This document shows, piece by piece, positions 39,810-48,300 of a stretch of DNA of 56,087 nucleotides. The DNA lies in contig DATFKK010000049.1 in assembly GCA_035268685.1 (NCBI GenBank), forward strand, positions 1 to 56,087, written 5' to 3'. A model generated the notes under the pieces. It worked only from the letters and a program-made list of their open reading frames with translations, did not search any database and was not told the DNA's origin. The stretch is from Candidatus Krumholzibacteriia bacterium. Lineage in GTDB: Bacteria > Krumholzibacteriota > Krumholzibacteriia > JAJRXK01. A program made the position numbers and the translations under genes. Position 1 is the stretch's first letter; every line of letters starts with the position of its first letter.

Positions 39810-40829
39810 TCAGCCCGTGGCCGACAGGGGAGCAATCCGGCGTGCCTCGCGGGCCAGTTCGTGCCGCCGGAAGGCCGCCTCGACGAGCTGCCGCGTGAAT
39901 CCCGCGTGCCCCGCCGGATCGTGTGCGAGACAGATGTCCGCACTCCCCGGCTCGTCAGGAGGGTAGTACACACCGCAGTTCGGGTTGATCTCGAGCATGA
40001 AGGGTCGCCCGTCGCGGTCCACACGGATGTCGCAGCGCCCGAAGCTCGCGCCGTCGAGAGCGGCGAAGAAGCGAGCCGACATCTCGCGAAGCTCGTCGGC
40101 CAGGCGCCGATCCTCGACCGGGAAGGAGGACAGCCCGTCGAAGTCCACCCACTTCAGGTCGGCGTGCTTGAAGTGCTCGCCATCGGGGAAGCGGTACTGG
40201 ATCGGCGTGTAGGTGATCGGATCGTCCGGGTCGAGGTGGTTCTCGGCCACGAGCACGGTGCACTCGGTCCCCTCGACGTACTCTTCGATCAGCGCCCGCC
40301 CGTGCCGCGACATGATCTTGCGCGCCTGTCGCCGGAGGCCGGCTGGCGTCACGCAGCGCGACACGCGGCTCAGGTCGATGCTCGCGTGGCTGCTGTAGTG
40401 CTTGACGAACAGCGGGAAGCGCAGCGTCTCGGCCGCCCGCTCGACGTCGGCCTCGGTCGCGGCGAAGACGTGACGCGGAGTCGCGATCCCTTCGCGCCGG
40501 CAGGCGTCCTTCATCTGTTCGCGGGTGGGTTCGTAGAACTCCGACGTTGCCCCGGTGAAGGGGACGCCGGCGTCCTCGAGCGTCTGCACGACCTCGATGC
40601 CCGGCACGTCGTCCTCGTCCTCGGCCCCGTCGCACAGGTTGAAGAAGAGGTCGAAGCCCTCTTCGATCCGACGCGTGACCTGCTCGACCGACGTCTCCCT
40701 CTCCAGCACCGTGAGCGTCCACTCGGCGTCGGGGAGGAAGGGCCGTGGATCGCAGGGCCAATCGTCCTCGGGGAAGGGATCGGCGTCGAGGTCCTGTGTC
40801 GTCAACAAGCAGACTCGCATGGGCCGCAT
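39810..40829 (-). CDS. ATP-grasp enzyme (D-alanine--D-alanine ligase-like)
   Basis: A 339-residue protein if started at 40829; a second ATG at 40820 is equally possible and neither has a clear ribosome-binding site. ATP-grasp features: an N-terminal alpha/beta domain (MRVCLLTTQDLD, FDLFFNLCDGAEDEDDVPGIEV), ATP-binding strands (FPLFVKHYSSHASIDLS, ALIEEYVEGTECTVLV) and the metal-ligand strand RPFMLEINPNCGVYYP. The NLCDG...GIEV element and EINPN resemble Ddl. However, the protein lacks the canonical Ddl EXXG signature and is nearer to stand-alone carboxylate-amine ligases that make peptide-like products. Substrates are unknown. A 20-bp tandem repeat begins 32 bp upstream. Confidence 0.88.
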   Translation of the reverse strand: MRPMRVCLLTTQDLDADPFPEDDWPCDPRPFLPDAEWTLTVLERETSVEQVTRRIEEGFDLFFNLCDGAEDEDDVPGIEVVQTLEDAGVPFTGATSEFYEPTREQMKDACRREGIATPRHVFAATEADVERAAETLRFPLFVKHYSSHASIDLSRVSRCVTPAGLRRQARKIMSRHGRALIEEYVEGTECTVLVAENHLDPDDPITYTPIQYRFPDGEHFKHADLKWVDFDGLSSFPVEDRRLADELREMSARFFAALDGASFGRCDIRVDRDGRPFMLEINPNCGVYYPPDEPGSADICLAHDPAGHAGFTRQLVEAAFRRHELAREARRIAPLSATG

Positions 40830-40860
40830 ACTTGGGGCATGTGTGTGGTGCGTCAATGAT

Positions 40861-40932
40861 GGAATGAGCGCGGCTTCCAGGGAATGAGCGCGGTTTGCAG
40901 GGAATGAACGCGGTTTGCAGGGAATGAACGCG
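40861..40932. repeat. 20-bp tandem repeat, about 3.6 copies, in a divergent promoter region
   Basis: The unit is ggaatgaacgcggtttgcag. Copies start at 40861, 40881 and 40901, with a 12-nt partial copy at 40921. Copies 2 and 3 differ at one base; copy 1 is more diverged. Period 20 is close to two helical turns. It lies between the ATP-grasp gene (minus) and the aldo/keto reductase gene (plus), about 86 bp before the latter's start. Confidence 0.85.
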
Positions 40933-41017
40933 CGGTCGGAGTCGCGAAGCGGCTGCGATCGGGAACGAAGAGATGTACGATGGGACGACTCTCGTGAGTT
41001 CGTCCCCCGAGGTCGCC

Positions 41018-41947
41018 ATGCTCCGCAGAGACTTCCTCCGCCTCACTGCTGGCGCTGCCCTGGGGGCGAGCCTGGTCCCGTTCCCGGCGTTCGCGTCCAC
41101 GTCCATGCTCCGACGCCGCATTCCGTCGACGGGCGAAGAGCTGCCCGTGGTCGGCTTCGGCACGTGGCAGACCTTCGACGTGGATCCCGGCGACGACGGC
41201 GCGATGGATCGTCTCGCAGGGGTGTTGCGCCTGCTGTTCGAACACGGCGGCCGCGTGATCGATTCGTCGCCGATGTACGGCCGGGCCGAGCGCGTGGTGG
41301 GCGAGCTGCTCTCCCGCGATGCCCTCGCCCGCGACGACGCCTTCCTCGCGACCAAGGTCTGGACCCGAGGCCGCGACGAGGGCGAGCGGCAGATCCACGC
41401 CTCGGCCGAGAAGATGAACGCCGGTGGCGCGCTCGATCTGGTGCAGATCCACAACCTGGTCGACTGGGCCACGCACCTGCGTACGCTGCGCTCGATGAAG
41501 GACGACGGCAGCGTTCGCTACGTCGGGCTGACCCACTACACCGACCGCGGCGTCGACCAGCTCGCCGAGGTGATCGCCACCGAGGACGGCATCGACTTCG
41601 TGCAGTGCGCCTACTCGCTCGGGGTGCGCAAGGCCGCCCGTGATCTCTTCCCGCTGTGCGCCGACCGCGGCGTCGCCGTGATCGTGAATCGCCCCTTCGA
41701 GGGCGGCGCGGCCTTCCGTGACACGCGCGATCACGACGTCCCGGAGTGGGCGTGCGAGGAGCTCGACGTGCGGACGTGGGCGCAGTTCTTTTTGAAGTTC
41801 GTCCTGGGCGATCCGCGCGTGACCTGCGTGATCCCCGGCACCGGCAAGGTCGAGCACGCGCGCGACAACGTGCGGGCGGGCTTCGGGCCGCTGCCGGACG
41901 CGGCGCAGCAGGCGCGGATGGTGGACGTCTGGGAACGGATGCGGTAG
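41018..41947 (+). CDS. Tat-exported aldo/keto reductase
   Basis: A 309-residue protein; the ATG at 41018 lies 5 nt after GAGG. The first ~32 residues are a twin-arginine signal (RRDFLRLTAGAALGAS), so the folded enzyme is exported with its cofactor. AKR features: PVVGFGTWQTF at the N-terminus, the catalytic Asp/Tyr in VIDSSPMYGRAE, Lys in FLATKVW, His in LVQIHNLVDW, and the cofactor-side segment VTCVIPGTGKVEHARDN. The enzyme would reduce an aldehyde or ketone with NADPH. Periplasmic AKRs are known in FCB and planctomycete genomes, but their substrates are unclear. A 20-bp tandem repeat and a -10-like TACGAT (40976-40981) precede it. Confidence 0.93.
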   Translation: MLRRDFLRLTAGAALGASLVPFPAFASTSMLRRRIPSTGEELPVVGFGTWQTFDVDPGDDGAMDRLAGVLRLLFEHGGRVIDSSPMYGRAERVVGELLSRDALARDDAFLATKVWTRGRDEGERQIHASAEKMNAGGALDLVQIHNLVDWATHLRTLRSMKDDGSVRYVGLTHYTDRGVDQLAEVIATEDGIDFVQCAYSLGVRKAARDLFPLCADRGVAVIVNRPFEGGAAFRDTRDHDVPEWACEELDVRTWAQFFLKFVLGDPRVTCVIPGTGKVEHARDNVRAGFGPLPDAAQQARMVDVWERMR

Positions 41948-42000
41948 TCGAAGTGTGCTTCCGCGGCGGCAGTCGAGATGCCGGAAGTCTTCGGCGGCGG

Positions 42001-42015
42001 CTTCCGCGGCGGAAG
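42001..42015. repeat. Palindromic 15-mer, copy A
   Basis: CTTCCGCGGCGGAAG forms a 6-bp hairpin with a 3-nt loop, 53 bp after the aldo/keto reductase stop. Its exact reverse complement occurs at 45253-45267. A related half (CTTCCGCGGCGGCAG) lies about 43 bp upstream. It may act as a weak terminator or protein site. Confidence 0.4.
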
Positions 42016-42064
42016 TGATCGGGCCGTAAAGGGCCGTTTCCCGAGCCGACGAGGAGATCCGATC

Positions 42065-42712
42065 GTGACCGCATCCCGCGCCGCGCTGGTGACCGACTTC
42101 GACGGCACGATGACGTCGCGCGACGTCTACGAACTCGTCCTGGAGCGCTTCGGGCCGCCTCCGGGTCCGGACCCGTTCGAAGCGTATCGCGCCGGCGAGA
42201 TCACCCACCTCGAGGCCATGCAGCGGATCTTCGAGCGGGCCGACGACGAGCAGGCGCTGCTCGACCTCCTGCCACGGGTCGGGTTGCAGCCGCGTCTGCG
42301 TGGGTTGGTCGAACGACTCGACACCGCCGGTTGGGACGTCGTCGTGGTCTCGGCCGGGTGCCGCTGGTACATCGACCGACTGCTCGGCGCCGCTGGCGTG
42401 GAGGTCGAGGTCCACAGCAATCCGGGGCACTTCGAGCCGGGACGGGGCCTCGTGATCGAGCGCCCCGACGGTGCCTTCGTCTCGGAATCGGTGGGCATCG
42501 ACAAGGCCGCGGTCGTGCGCCACGTGCAGGCCACGCGCGCTCCCGTCGCCTTCGCGGGGGACGGCCTGGCCGATCTTCCCGCGGCACGCCTGGTTCCGGC
42601 GGAGCTGCGCTTCGCGCGGGGTGATCTTGCCGTGGCCGCCGCGGAGGAGGGACTGGCCGTCCGTCCCTTCGAATCATGGGCCGAGGTGGTCGAGGAGGTC
42701 CTGTCCACATGA
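42065..42712 (+). CDS. HAD-superfamily phosphatase (PSPase/MtnX-like, subclass IB)
   Basis: A 215-residue protein from a GTG with GAGGAG about 12 nt upstream. Motif I is VTDFDGTMTSRDVYEL; motif II VVVVSAGCRWYIDRLL; motif IV FAGDGLADLPAARLV. The small helical cap and spacing fit the phosphoserine-phosphatase/MtnX branch. The stop overlaps the start of the next gene (ATGA, 42709-42712), which encodes a glycerol-1-phosphate-dehydrogenase-type enzyme. A joint pathway in which one enzyme forms a phosphorylated polyol and the other removes the phosphate is likely (inference). Confidence 0.9.
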   Translation: MTASRAALVTDFDGTMTSRDVYELVLERFGPPPGPDPFEAYRAGEITHLEAMQRIFERADDEQALLDLLPRVGLQPRLRGLVERLDTAGWDVVVVSAGCRWYIDRLLGAAGVEVEVHSNPGHFEPGRGLVIERPDGAFVSESVGIDKAAVVRHVQATRAPVAFAGDGLADLPAARLVPAELRFARGDLAVAAAEEGLAVRPFESWAEVVEEVLST

Positions 42713-43755
42713 TCACGAGTCGCATTTCGATCCCGACGCTGGTGCGCATCAAGCCGGGTGCGCTGGAGCGCCTCGGCGTCTACCTCGACCGGCCGGGCTG
42801 GCACGCACCAGCGGTGTTCACCAGCGCCGGGATGATTCCGGAGATCCTGACCACGGTGCGGGCCGCCTTGGACGGAGCGGGCGTGCACCCCGTGGTCGAC
42901 GAGGAGGTCGACGCCGCCTCGATGGACGCGGCCATGGCGGCGTTCACGGCGCTGCCGGCCGCCTGCGACGCGGTCGTCGGCATCGGCGGCGGCCGCGCGC
43001 TCGACGTGGCGAAGTACGTGGCGTTCCTCGCGCGCAAAGCCTATGTGGCCGTGCCCACGTCGCTGTCGAACGACGGCTTCTCGAGCCCGGGCGCTAGCCT
43101 CACGGTGGAGGGCGCGCGGCGGTCGCTGCCCAGCGCGCTCCCCTACGGCGTGGTCGTCGACACCACCGTGTGCGGGCAGGCTCCGACGCCGCTGTGGCAT
43201 TCCGGTGTGGGCGACCTGGTCTCGAAGATCACGGCGGTCCACGACTGGAAGCTGGCCTTCCACGCGGTCGGCACGCCCGTCAACGATCTCGCCGCGCTGC
43301 TCTCCGACGCCACCGTCCACCAGTTCACCGCGAGTCCGACCCGCGACGACGAAGGCATGCGACTGCTCGCGACCGCGCTCATGCTCAACGGCATCGCCAT
43401 GGAGATCTGCGGGTCGTCGCGACCGGCCAGCGGGAGTGAACACCTGATCAGCCACGCGCTGGACGAGCTCACCCCGGGGCAGCACCTGCACGGCATCCAG
43501 GTGGGCGTGGCCACCTACATGGTCAGCCGTCTCCAGGGCCAGGGAACCGACCGGATCGCGACGGTCCTGGACCGCACCGGTTTCTGGGACACCGTGCGGT
43601 CCCGTCCCTTCGATCGTGAGACCTGGCTCGAAGCGGTGCGCCGGGCGCCCTCGATCAAGCCCGGCTATCACACGATCCTCGACCAGGTCGACGCACCGGC
43701 CGAGGTGGCGCGGATGCTCGATTCCGACGAGCGTCTGGAGGGGTGCGTGGTGTGA
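42709..43755 (+). CDS. Glycerol-1-phosphate dehydrogenase-type (EgsA/AraM) iron-containing alcohol dehydrogenase family protein
   Basis: A 348-residue protein with the ATG overlapping the upstream HAD stop. Family features: the cofactor site VVGIGGGRALDVAKY, the substrate/cofactor loop VPTSLSNDGFSSPGAS characteristic of G1P dehydrogenases, and metal ligands in LWHSGVGDLVSKITAVHDW, SGSEHLISHALD and HLHGIQVG. Such enzymes reduce dihydroxyacetone phosphate to sn-glycerol-1-phosphate using NAD(P)H; archaea use this as the lipid backbone, and some bacteria make G1P-containing glycolipids or heptaprenyl compounds. No G1P prenyltransferase is in the window. Coupling to a phosphatase suggests the product is used as a free polyol or that a different sugar phosphate is handled. 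Confidence 0.9.
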   Translation: MITSRISIPTLVRIKPGALERLGVYLDRPGWHAPAVFTSAGMIPEILTTVRAALDGAGVHPVVDEEVDAASMDAAMAAFTALPAACDAVVGIGGGRALDVAKYVAFLARKAYVAVPTSLSNDGFSSPGASLTVEGARRSLPSALPYGVVVDTTVCGQAPTPLWHSGVGDLVSKITAVHDWKLAFHAVGTPVNDLAALLSDATVHQFTASPTRDDEGMRLLATALMLNGIAMEICGSSRPASGSEHLISHALDELTPGQHLHGIQVGVATYMVSRLQGQGTDRIATVLDRTGFWDTVRSRPFDRETWLEAVRRAPSIKPGYHTILDQVDAPAEVARMLDSDERLEGCVV

Positions 43756-43896
43756 TCCGGGGTCTCGCCGGGCGCCAGCATGGATCGACGCGCTTGCTCG
43801 GCCCCTGCCCGCCGTGGTACCGACTCGGGGGCGGTCTGCGTCATCCTCCGGAGCTTCCGGACCGTCGACCTCCCCCTCGCACCGCTGGAACCACCG

Positions 43897-44592
43897 ATGT
43901 CCGCCCGTTTCGAGGAACTCGACTTCCGGTCCACGGTCCTCGGCGATCTGGTCCTGATCCGCAGACGATCTCCGTCGCTGAACGGGCAGACCGTCTACGA
44001 GGTGAAGCTGGACGACGCCTTCTTGATGTCCAGCGTGGTCACCCACAGCGAGCGGGCGCTGGCCGACCTGCCCCTGGGCGTGTGGGGTGACGGTTCCTGT
44101 GAGGTCCTGATCGGGGGGCTGGGACTGGGGTGCACCGCCGCCGCCGTCCTGCGGCACGAGCGCGTTCGGCGCGTGGACGTCGTGGAGTACCTGGAGCCGG
44201 TGATCGACTGGCACCGTCGGCGTCTCGTGCCCGACGCCGAGACCCTGATGACCGACCCTCGTTGCCACCTGATCCACGACGATTTCTTCCGGCGCATGGC
44301 CTCCGTCGAACCGGCGCGGCGCTACGACCTGATCCTTCTGGACATCGATCACTCGCCGGTGTCCTGGCTGCAGGAGTCGCACCAGTCCTTCTATTCCGCG
44401 GAAGGGTTGCAGGGTCTCGTTGCCCACCTGAACCCCGGCGGGGTCTTCGGGTTGTGGTCGGCGGAGTCGCCGCCCCGCGAGCTGCTGGAGCGGCTCGACG
44501 GCTGCTTCGAGGTGGTCGAGGAGCACGAGATCCGCTACCACCATCCGATGTTCCACGAGGATCAGAGCGATACGGTCGTCGTGGCCCACTGA
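43897..44592 (+). CDS. Class I SAM-dependent methyltransferase/spermidine synthase-like protein
   Basis: A 231-residue protein. I chose the ATG at 43897; the frame continues upstream without a good start, and the ribosome-binding site (CTGGAA) is weak. The Rossmann core shows motif I as CEVLIGGLGLGCTAAAVL, an acidic motif II (RVDVVEYLEPVIDWH) and DLILLDIDHSP, a pattern shared by spermidine synthases and related spermine-synthase-fold proteins. The N-terminal tetramerisation strands of true SpeE are only partly present (LNGQTVYEVKLDDAFLMSS), so a role in polyamine synthesis is not certain. It follows the G1P-dehydrogenase-type gene after a 141-bp gap in which I see nothing. Confidence 0.85.
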   Translation: MSARFEELDFRSTVLGDLVLIRRRSPSLNGQTVYEVKLDDAFLMSSVVTHSERALADLPLGVWGDGSCEVLIGGLGLGCTAAAVLRHERVRRVDVVEYLEPVIDWHRRRLVPDAETLMTDPRCHLIHDDFFRRMASVEPARRYDLILLDIDHSPVSWLQESHQSFYSAEGLQGLVAHLNPGGVFGLWSAESPPRELLERLDGCFEVVEEHEIRYHHPMFHEDQSDTVVVAH

Positions 44593-44658
44593 AGTCCGCG
44601 GATCGGGTAGGGTCGGTGGAGCGCTGCCGCAGATCACTCCCCCTCCGGCGATCACGAC

Positions 44659-45228
44659 ATGGTCACACTCTGCTCGGGACTCGCGATTCTTCTGCTCACG
44701 GCGTCGACGCTGGCCGCCGACCCCGCGCACGCCGAGCCGTCGTCCCGCTCTGCTCGCGTCGGGCTGGAACTGCAGGCCTATCCGGCGGGTCTGGTCCCGG
44801 GAATCCGGTGGGAGCAGCCGGTGCGGGACGACTGGGCCCTCGCGCTGCGACTCGGCTGGAATCTGACCGATCGCCGGGATTGGGGTGAACACGACGACGA
44901 GTCGGGCGACGGACCCGGTGGAGGGGTGGCGGTGCTGCGTCGCTTCGAGGCTTGGGGCTGGTCCTGGCGAGCCGGAGCGCGGGTCGACACGTGGTGGTTG
45001 GAGATCGACTGGCGGGACGACGCGACGTCGACGCTCGATACCCGCGAGGGACGAACGGAGATCGTGGTGGTGCAGCCCACCGTGGTCCTGGGTCTGGAAG
45101 TGGGGTCGTCGAGCGCCTGGACGGCGGAGGTGACGGCGGCGCTCGGTCAGGAGATCAACGTCGACACCGCCGGTGAAGAGGTGGGCGAAGGGCCGATCGG
45201 GCTGCTCGGGATCACGATCATGCGGTGA
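44659..45228 (+). CDS. Small exported protein, probable outer-membrane beta-barrel
   Basis: A 189-residue protein with a signal peptide (LAILLLTASTLAA). The mature part alternates polar and hydrophobic/aromatic residues in strands (ARVGLELQAYPAGLVPGIRWEQ, WALALRLGWNLTD, VAVLRRFEAWGWSWRAGARVDTWWLEIDW), the usual look of an eight-strand OM barrel. It ends with a strand, GPIGLLGITIMR. No family is recognised. An acidic linker (GEHDDESGDG) could be an external loop. A -10-like TAGGGT lies at 44608-44613. The gene converges on the lysyl-endopeptidase-like gene. Confidence 0.7.
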   Translation: MVTLCSGLAILLLTASTLAADPAHAEPSSRSARVGLELQAYPAGLVPGIRWEQPVRDDWALALRLGWNLTDRRDWGEHDDESGDGPGGGVAVLRRFEAWGWSWRAGARVDTWWLEIDWRDDATSTLDTREGRTEIVVVQPTVVLGLEVGSSSAWTAEVTAALGQEINVDTAGEEVGEGPIGLLGITIMR

Positions 45229-45250
45229 ACGGACACGGCCGGGAGTCGAG

Positions 45251-45269
45251 CGCTTCCGCCGCGGAAGCG
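45251..45269. repeat. Palindrome copy B
   Basis: CGCTTCCGCCGCGGAAGCG has perfect 8-bp arms and a 3-nt centre, 22 bp after the small barrel gene. Its central 15-mer is the exact reverse complement of the one at 42001-42015. No U-tract follows. Confidence 0.4.
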
Positions 45270-45337
45270 GGCGGTACGACCGGACTCGCCCTTGCCTCGC
45301 CTCGTCCCCTCGATTCGCCGCCCCCTCGAAACGAAGA

Positions 45338-45367
45338 AGGCCCGGCCACCGAACGGCGACCGGGCCT
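45338..45367 (-). terminator. Terminator of the lysyl-endopeptidase-like gene
   Basis: On the minus strand AGGCCCGG pairs perfectly with CCGGGCCT around a 14-nt loop and is followed by TCTTCGTTTC, 24 nt after the stop codon. Confidence 0.7.
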
Positions 45368-45391
45368 CCACGAACGAACGACGCAGCGCCG

Positions 45392-48300
45392 CTACTTCAA
45401 CAGACTCATCTTCAACGCCGGGCCGGCGGGCGCACCGTCGACGAGGGTCCGGGCGTAGTACACGCCGCTGACGACGGGGCGACCGTTCTGGTCGTCGCCG
45501 CGCCAGGTCAGGCTGTGCTCGCCGGCGGTCAGGGTGCCCAGCTCGAAGCTGCGCACGCGACGACCGCTCACGTCGAAGATCGCCAGCTCGACCTCGCCGC
45601 CCTCGGGCAGGCGCAGTGAGATCTCGGTGGCGGGGTTGAAGGGGTTCGGCGCGTTGGCGAGCGACAATGTGCGCACGACGCCCGGCGCGGCGTCGAGGTC
45701 GCCGTTGAGCATGGCCATGGTGGCCTGCCCGGCATCGACGGTCCGCAAGCCCTCGCCCTCGACCACGATCCCCGGTCCGGATTCACCGCGCGCGGCGATG
45801 GGTCCGGAGGCCAGTTCGATCGAGGCCGGCATGGCGTCGGTCACGGCCAGCCGCACGCGGGCCAGCACGACGGAGCCGTCGTCCGACTTCAGCTCGGCCG
45901 CACCGGCGCCGACGACCAGGCCAGAGCCCTCGCTCAGGTCCAGGCTGCCGTTGCTCGCCTCGACCGACACCACGCGGACGTTGTCCGAGGTTTCGAGCGT
46001 GGCCTCCCACGCCGTGATCCCGCGACGGACGTCCTGGCCCCGGAGCACGACGTAGGCGTCGATCTCCTGGCCCGGCTCGAGCGCGCGGGAGCGGGTGCCG
46101 TCGGCGAACTCCACGCTCATGCGGGCGTCGGCCGTGGCCACCTGCGCTTCGCGGGTCACGGCGATGCAGCCGGCTCCGAAGGTCTCGGCGAAGCGGCCGA
46201 CATCGGCGATGTTGTTCTGACCGTCCCATACGTAGTCGACCGCGTAGCTGTAGCCGCCGCTCAGCAGAGCGGCGAAGTCGCCCACGTCGACCAGGTCGAC
46301 CAGCCCGTCACCGGTGAGGTCGGGACTGTTGAACAGGATGTCCAGACCGGTGCCGCCGGCGGCGTACTGGGTCTGCAGATCGATGCCGTCCACCACGAGG
46401 CCCTCGCCACTGGCCGAGCCGCCCCCGGCGCGCAGAGCGCCGCCGAAGGTGCTGCGACCGTTGACGTCGGTGTCGGCGTCGGCAGTCTGCGGATCGCACG
46501 CGATCAGGCTGCCCGCGCTCGAACCCAGCGTGAGGTTCACGGCGGGGTAGCCCACGACCGGATCGCCCGCGGCGTCGGCGACGTCCACGGTGATGGTCGC
46601 GTCGACGGTGGTCGGGGACTCGCCCGTGACACCGCTCCACAGCTGCGCCGCGTCCAGGCGGTCACCGCTGCCGTCGGGCGCGACCATGATCGAAACCTGA
46701 CCGGGAGCCTGCGTGCCCACGGTGGCGATCGACGGGCCGGCCGCGCACGGCTCGCACACACCCTGCGACAGCGCGGGTGTGGCGATCAGCTCCCAGCTCA
46801 CGATCGAGCCGGTGTCCGCGCCGGCGTTGTCCGACACGAACAGCGACCACGTTCCCTGGCTCGACTCGCCATTGAAGGCCGAGAGTGGCGAGGCCGGAGC
46901 CGCCGTGCCGCTGAACCAGGGGGTCGAACCACTGCACAGGTTCTCGAGCTGCTGCAGCGAGCTGTCGTCGAAGGTCACGTTCATGTTGTTGTCGCTGCAG
47001 CCGAAGCCGCTGGCCGGCTCGCCCGGACGGTCGAGCAGCGTGACCGTGGTCCCGGACGGGCTCTGCAGCTGGATGATCAGGTCACCGACCCAGGTGTGCT
47101 CGATCTGCACGTTCACGTCGACGTCGGTCAGCGTGACGTCCTCACCCACGGTGAAGTCGCTGCTGATCCCCGCGGGCGATCCGTCGGGAATGGCCAGCGG
47201 CAGACCGGCCGGCTCCTGCAGGTTGCCCACCGGCAGGTTGATCGGGAAGTCGAAGACGTTGCCCTGGTCGTCACTGATCGTGGCCAGGAAGTCGACCTCG
47301 CTGAAGCACGCGACGCTCGGGTCGATGGTGGCGACGAAGGACTCGACGTTCGACGACAGCTGGTCCTTCAGCGCGTCGGGGAACGTGGAGGCGGCCTGGG
47401 TGATGGTCACGCCCGGCGTGCTCGAGGTGAGCTCGCCCGACATGCCGGTCACGTCGCCGAAGCGGGCGACCACGGTCAGGTCGATGGTCACGGTCTCGCC
47501 GGGGGCGACGATGCCGTCGCTGGTCCCGTTGCAGTCCTCGACCGCGGTGAAGTTGCTGAGCTGCAGGATCCCGTCGTTCGAGATGAACGATCCCTGGACC
47601 TGCTCACCGCCCACGCCGTTCGGGTCGAGCCAGTCGCGCAGGCGCTCCGAGGCCGAGGCCCCGTCCCACGCGACGTCGAAGCGACCGTAGCAGTCGTACT
47701 CCTGGTTGCCGCAGGCAGCCAGACCGCCCGACAGGAAGCCCACGAGCAGCTGGTTGGCGGGATCCCAGATCCCCGAACCCGACGAACCGGGCTCGGTGGT
47801 GCCGTCCTCCCAGTTGTCCACGCGCCAGTGCGTGTCGGGGGTGAAGCCACCGATGCAGCTGGTCTGGATGGTCAGAGGATCGTCGTTGAAGCTGATCGCC
47901 TTCTCGTCGGTGCCGGGGTGGTGGATGGCCACCGAGCCCTGCGCGGGAACGCCGGAGCGGTCCCAGCCCGAGTAGAAGACATTGAACTCGGGCTGCGGCA
48001 GTTCGTCGAGCTCGACGAGCGCCATGTCGACGTCCTGACGCCGCGCGCGGAAGACCGCGCCGGTCTGGTTCTGGTCGAGCGAGCCGCCGCTCAGCAGGCC
48101 GCAAGAGGGCGACTCGAAGTTCCAGTAGACGGTCATCGACGCGGCGTTCGACGAACTCACGCCGCAGTGGTAGGCGGTCAGGAAGAAGGGGCGGAACGTG
48201 CCCTCGGCGTCGGTGACCATCTGGCCGGTGCAGATCGTCGAACCACCGAGCGAGTAGGTGGCCACCGACTGGATCTGGTCGCGCCAGGGATCGCCCTCGG

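Noticed and set aside
40861..40932. Short CRISPR array
   Set aside because: The units are contiguous with no unique spacers, the period is only 20 bp, and no cas genes lie nearby.
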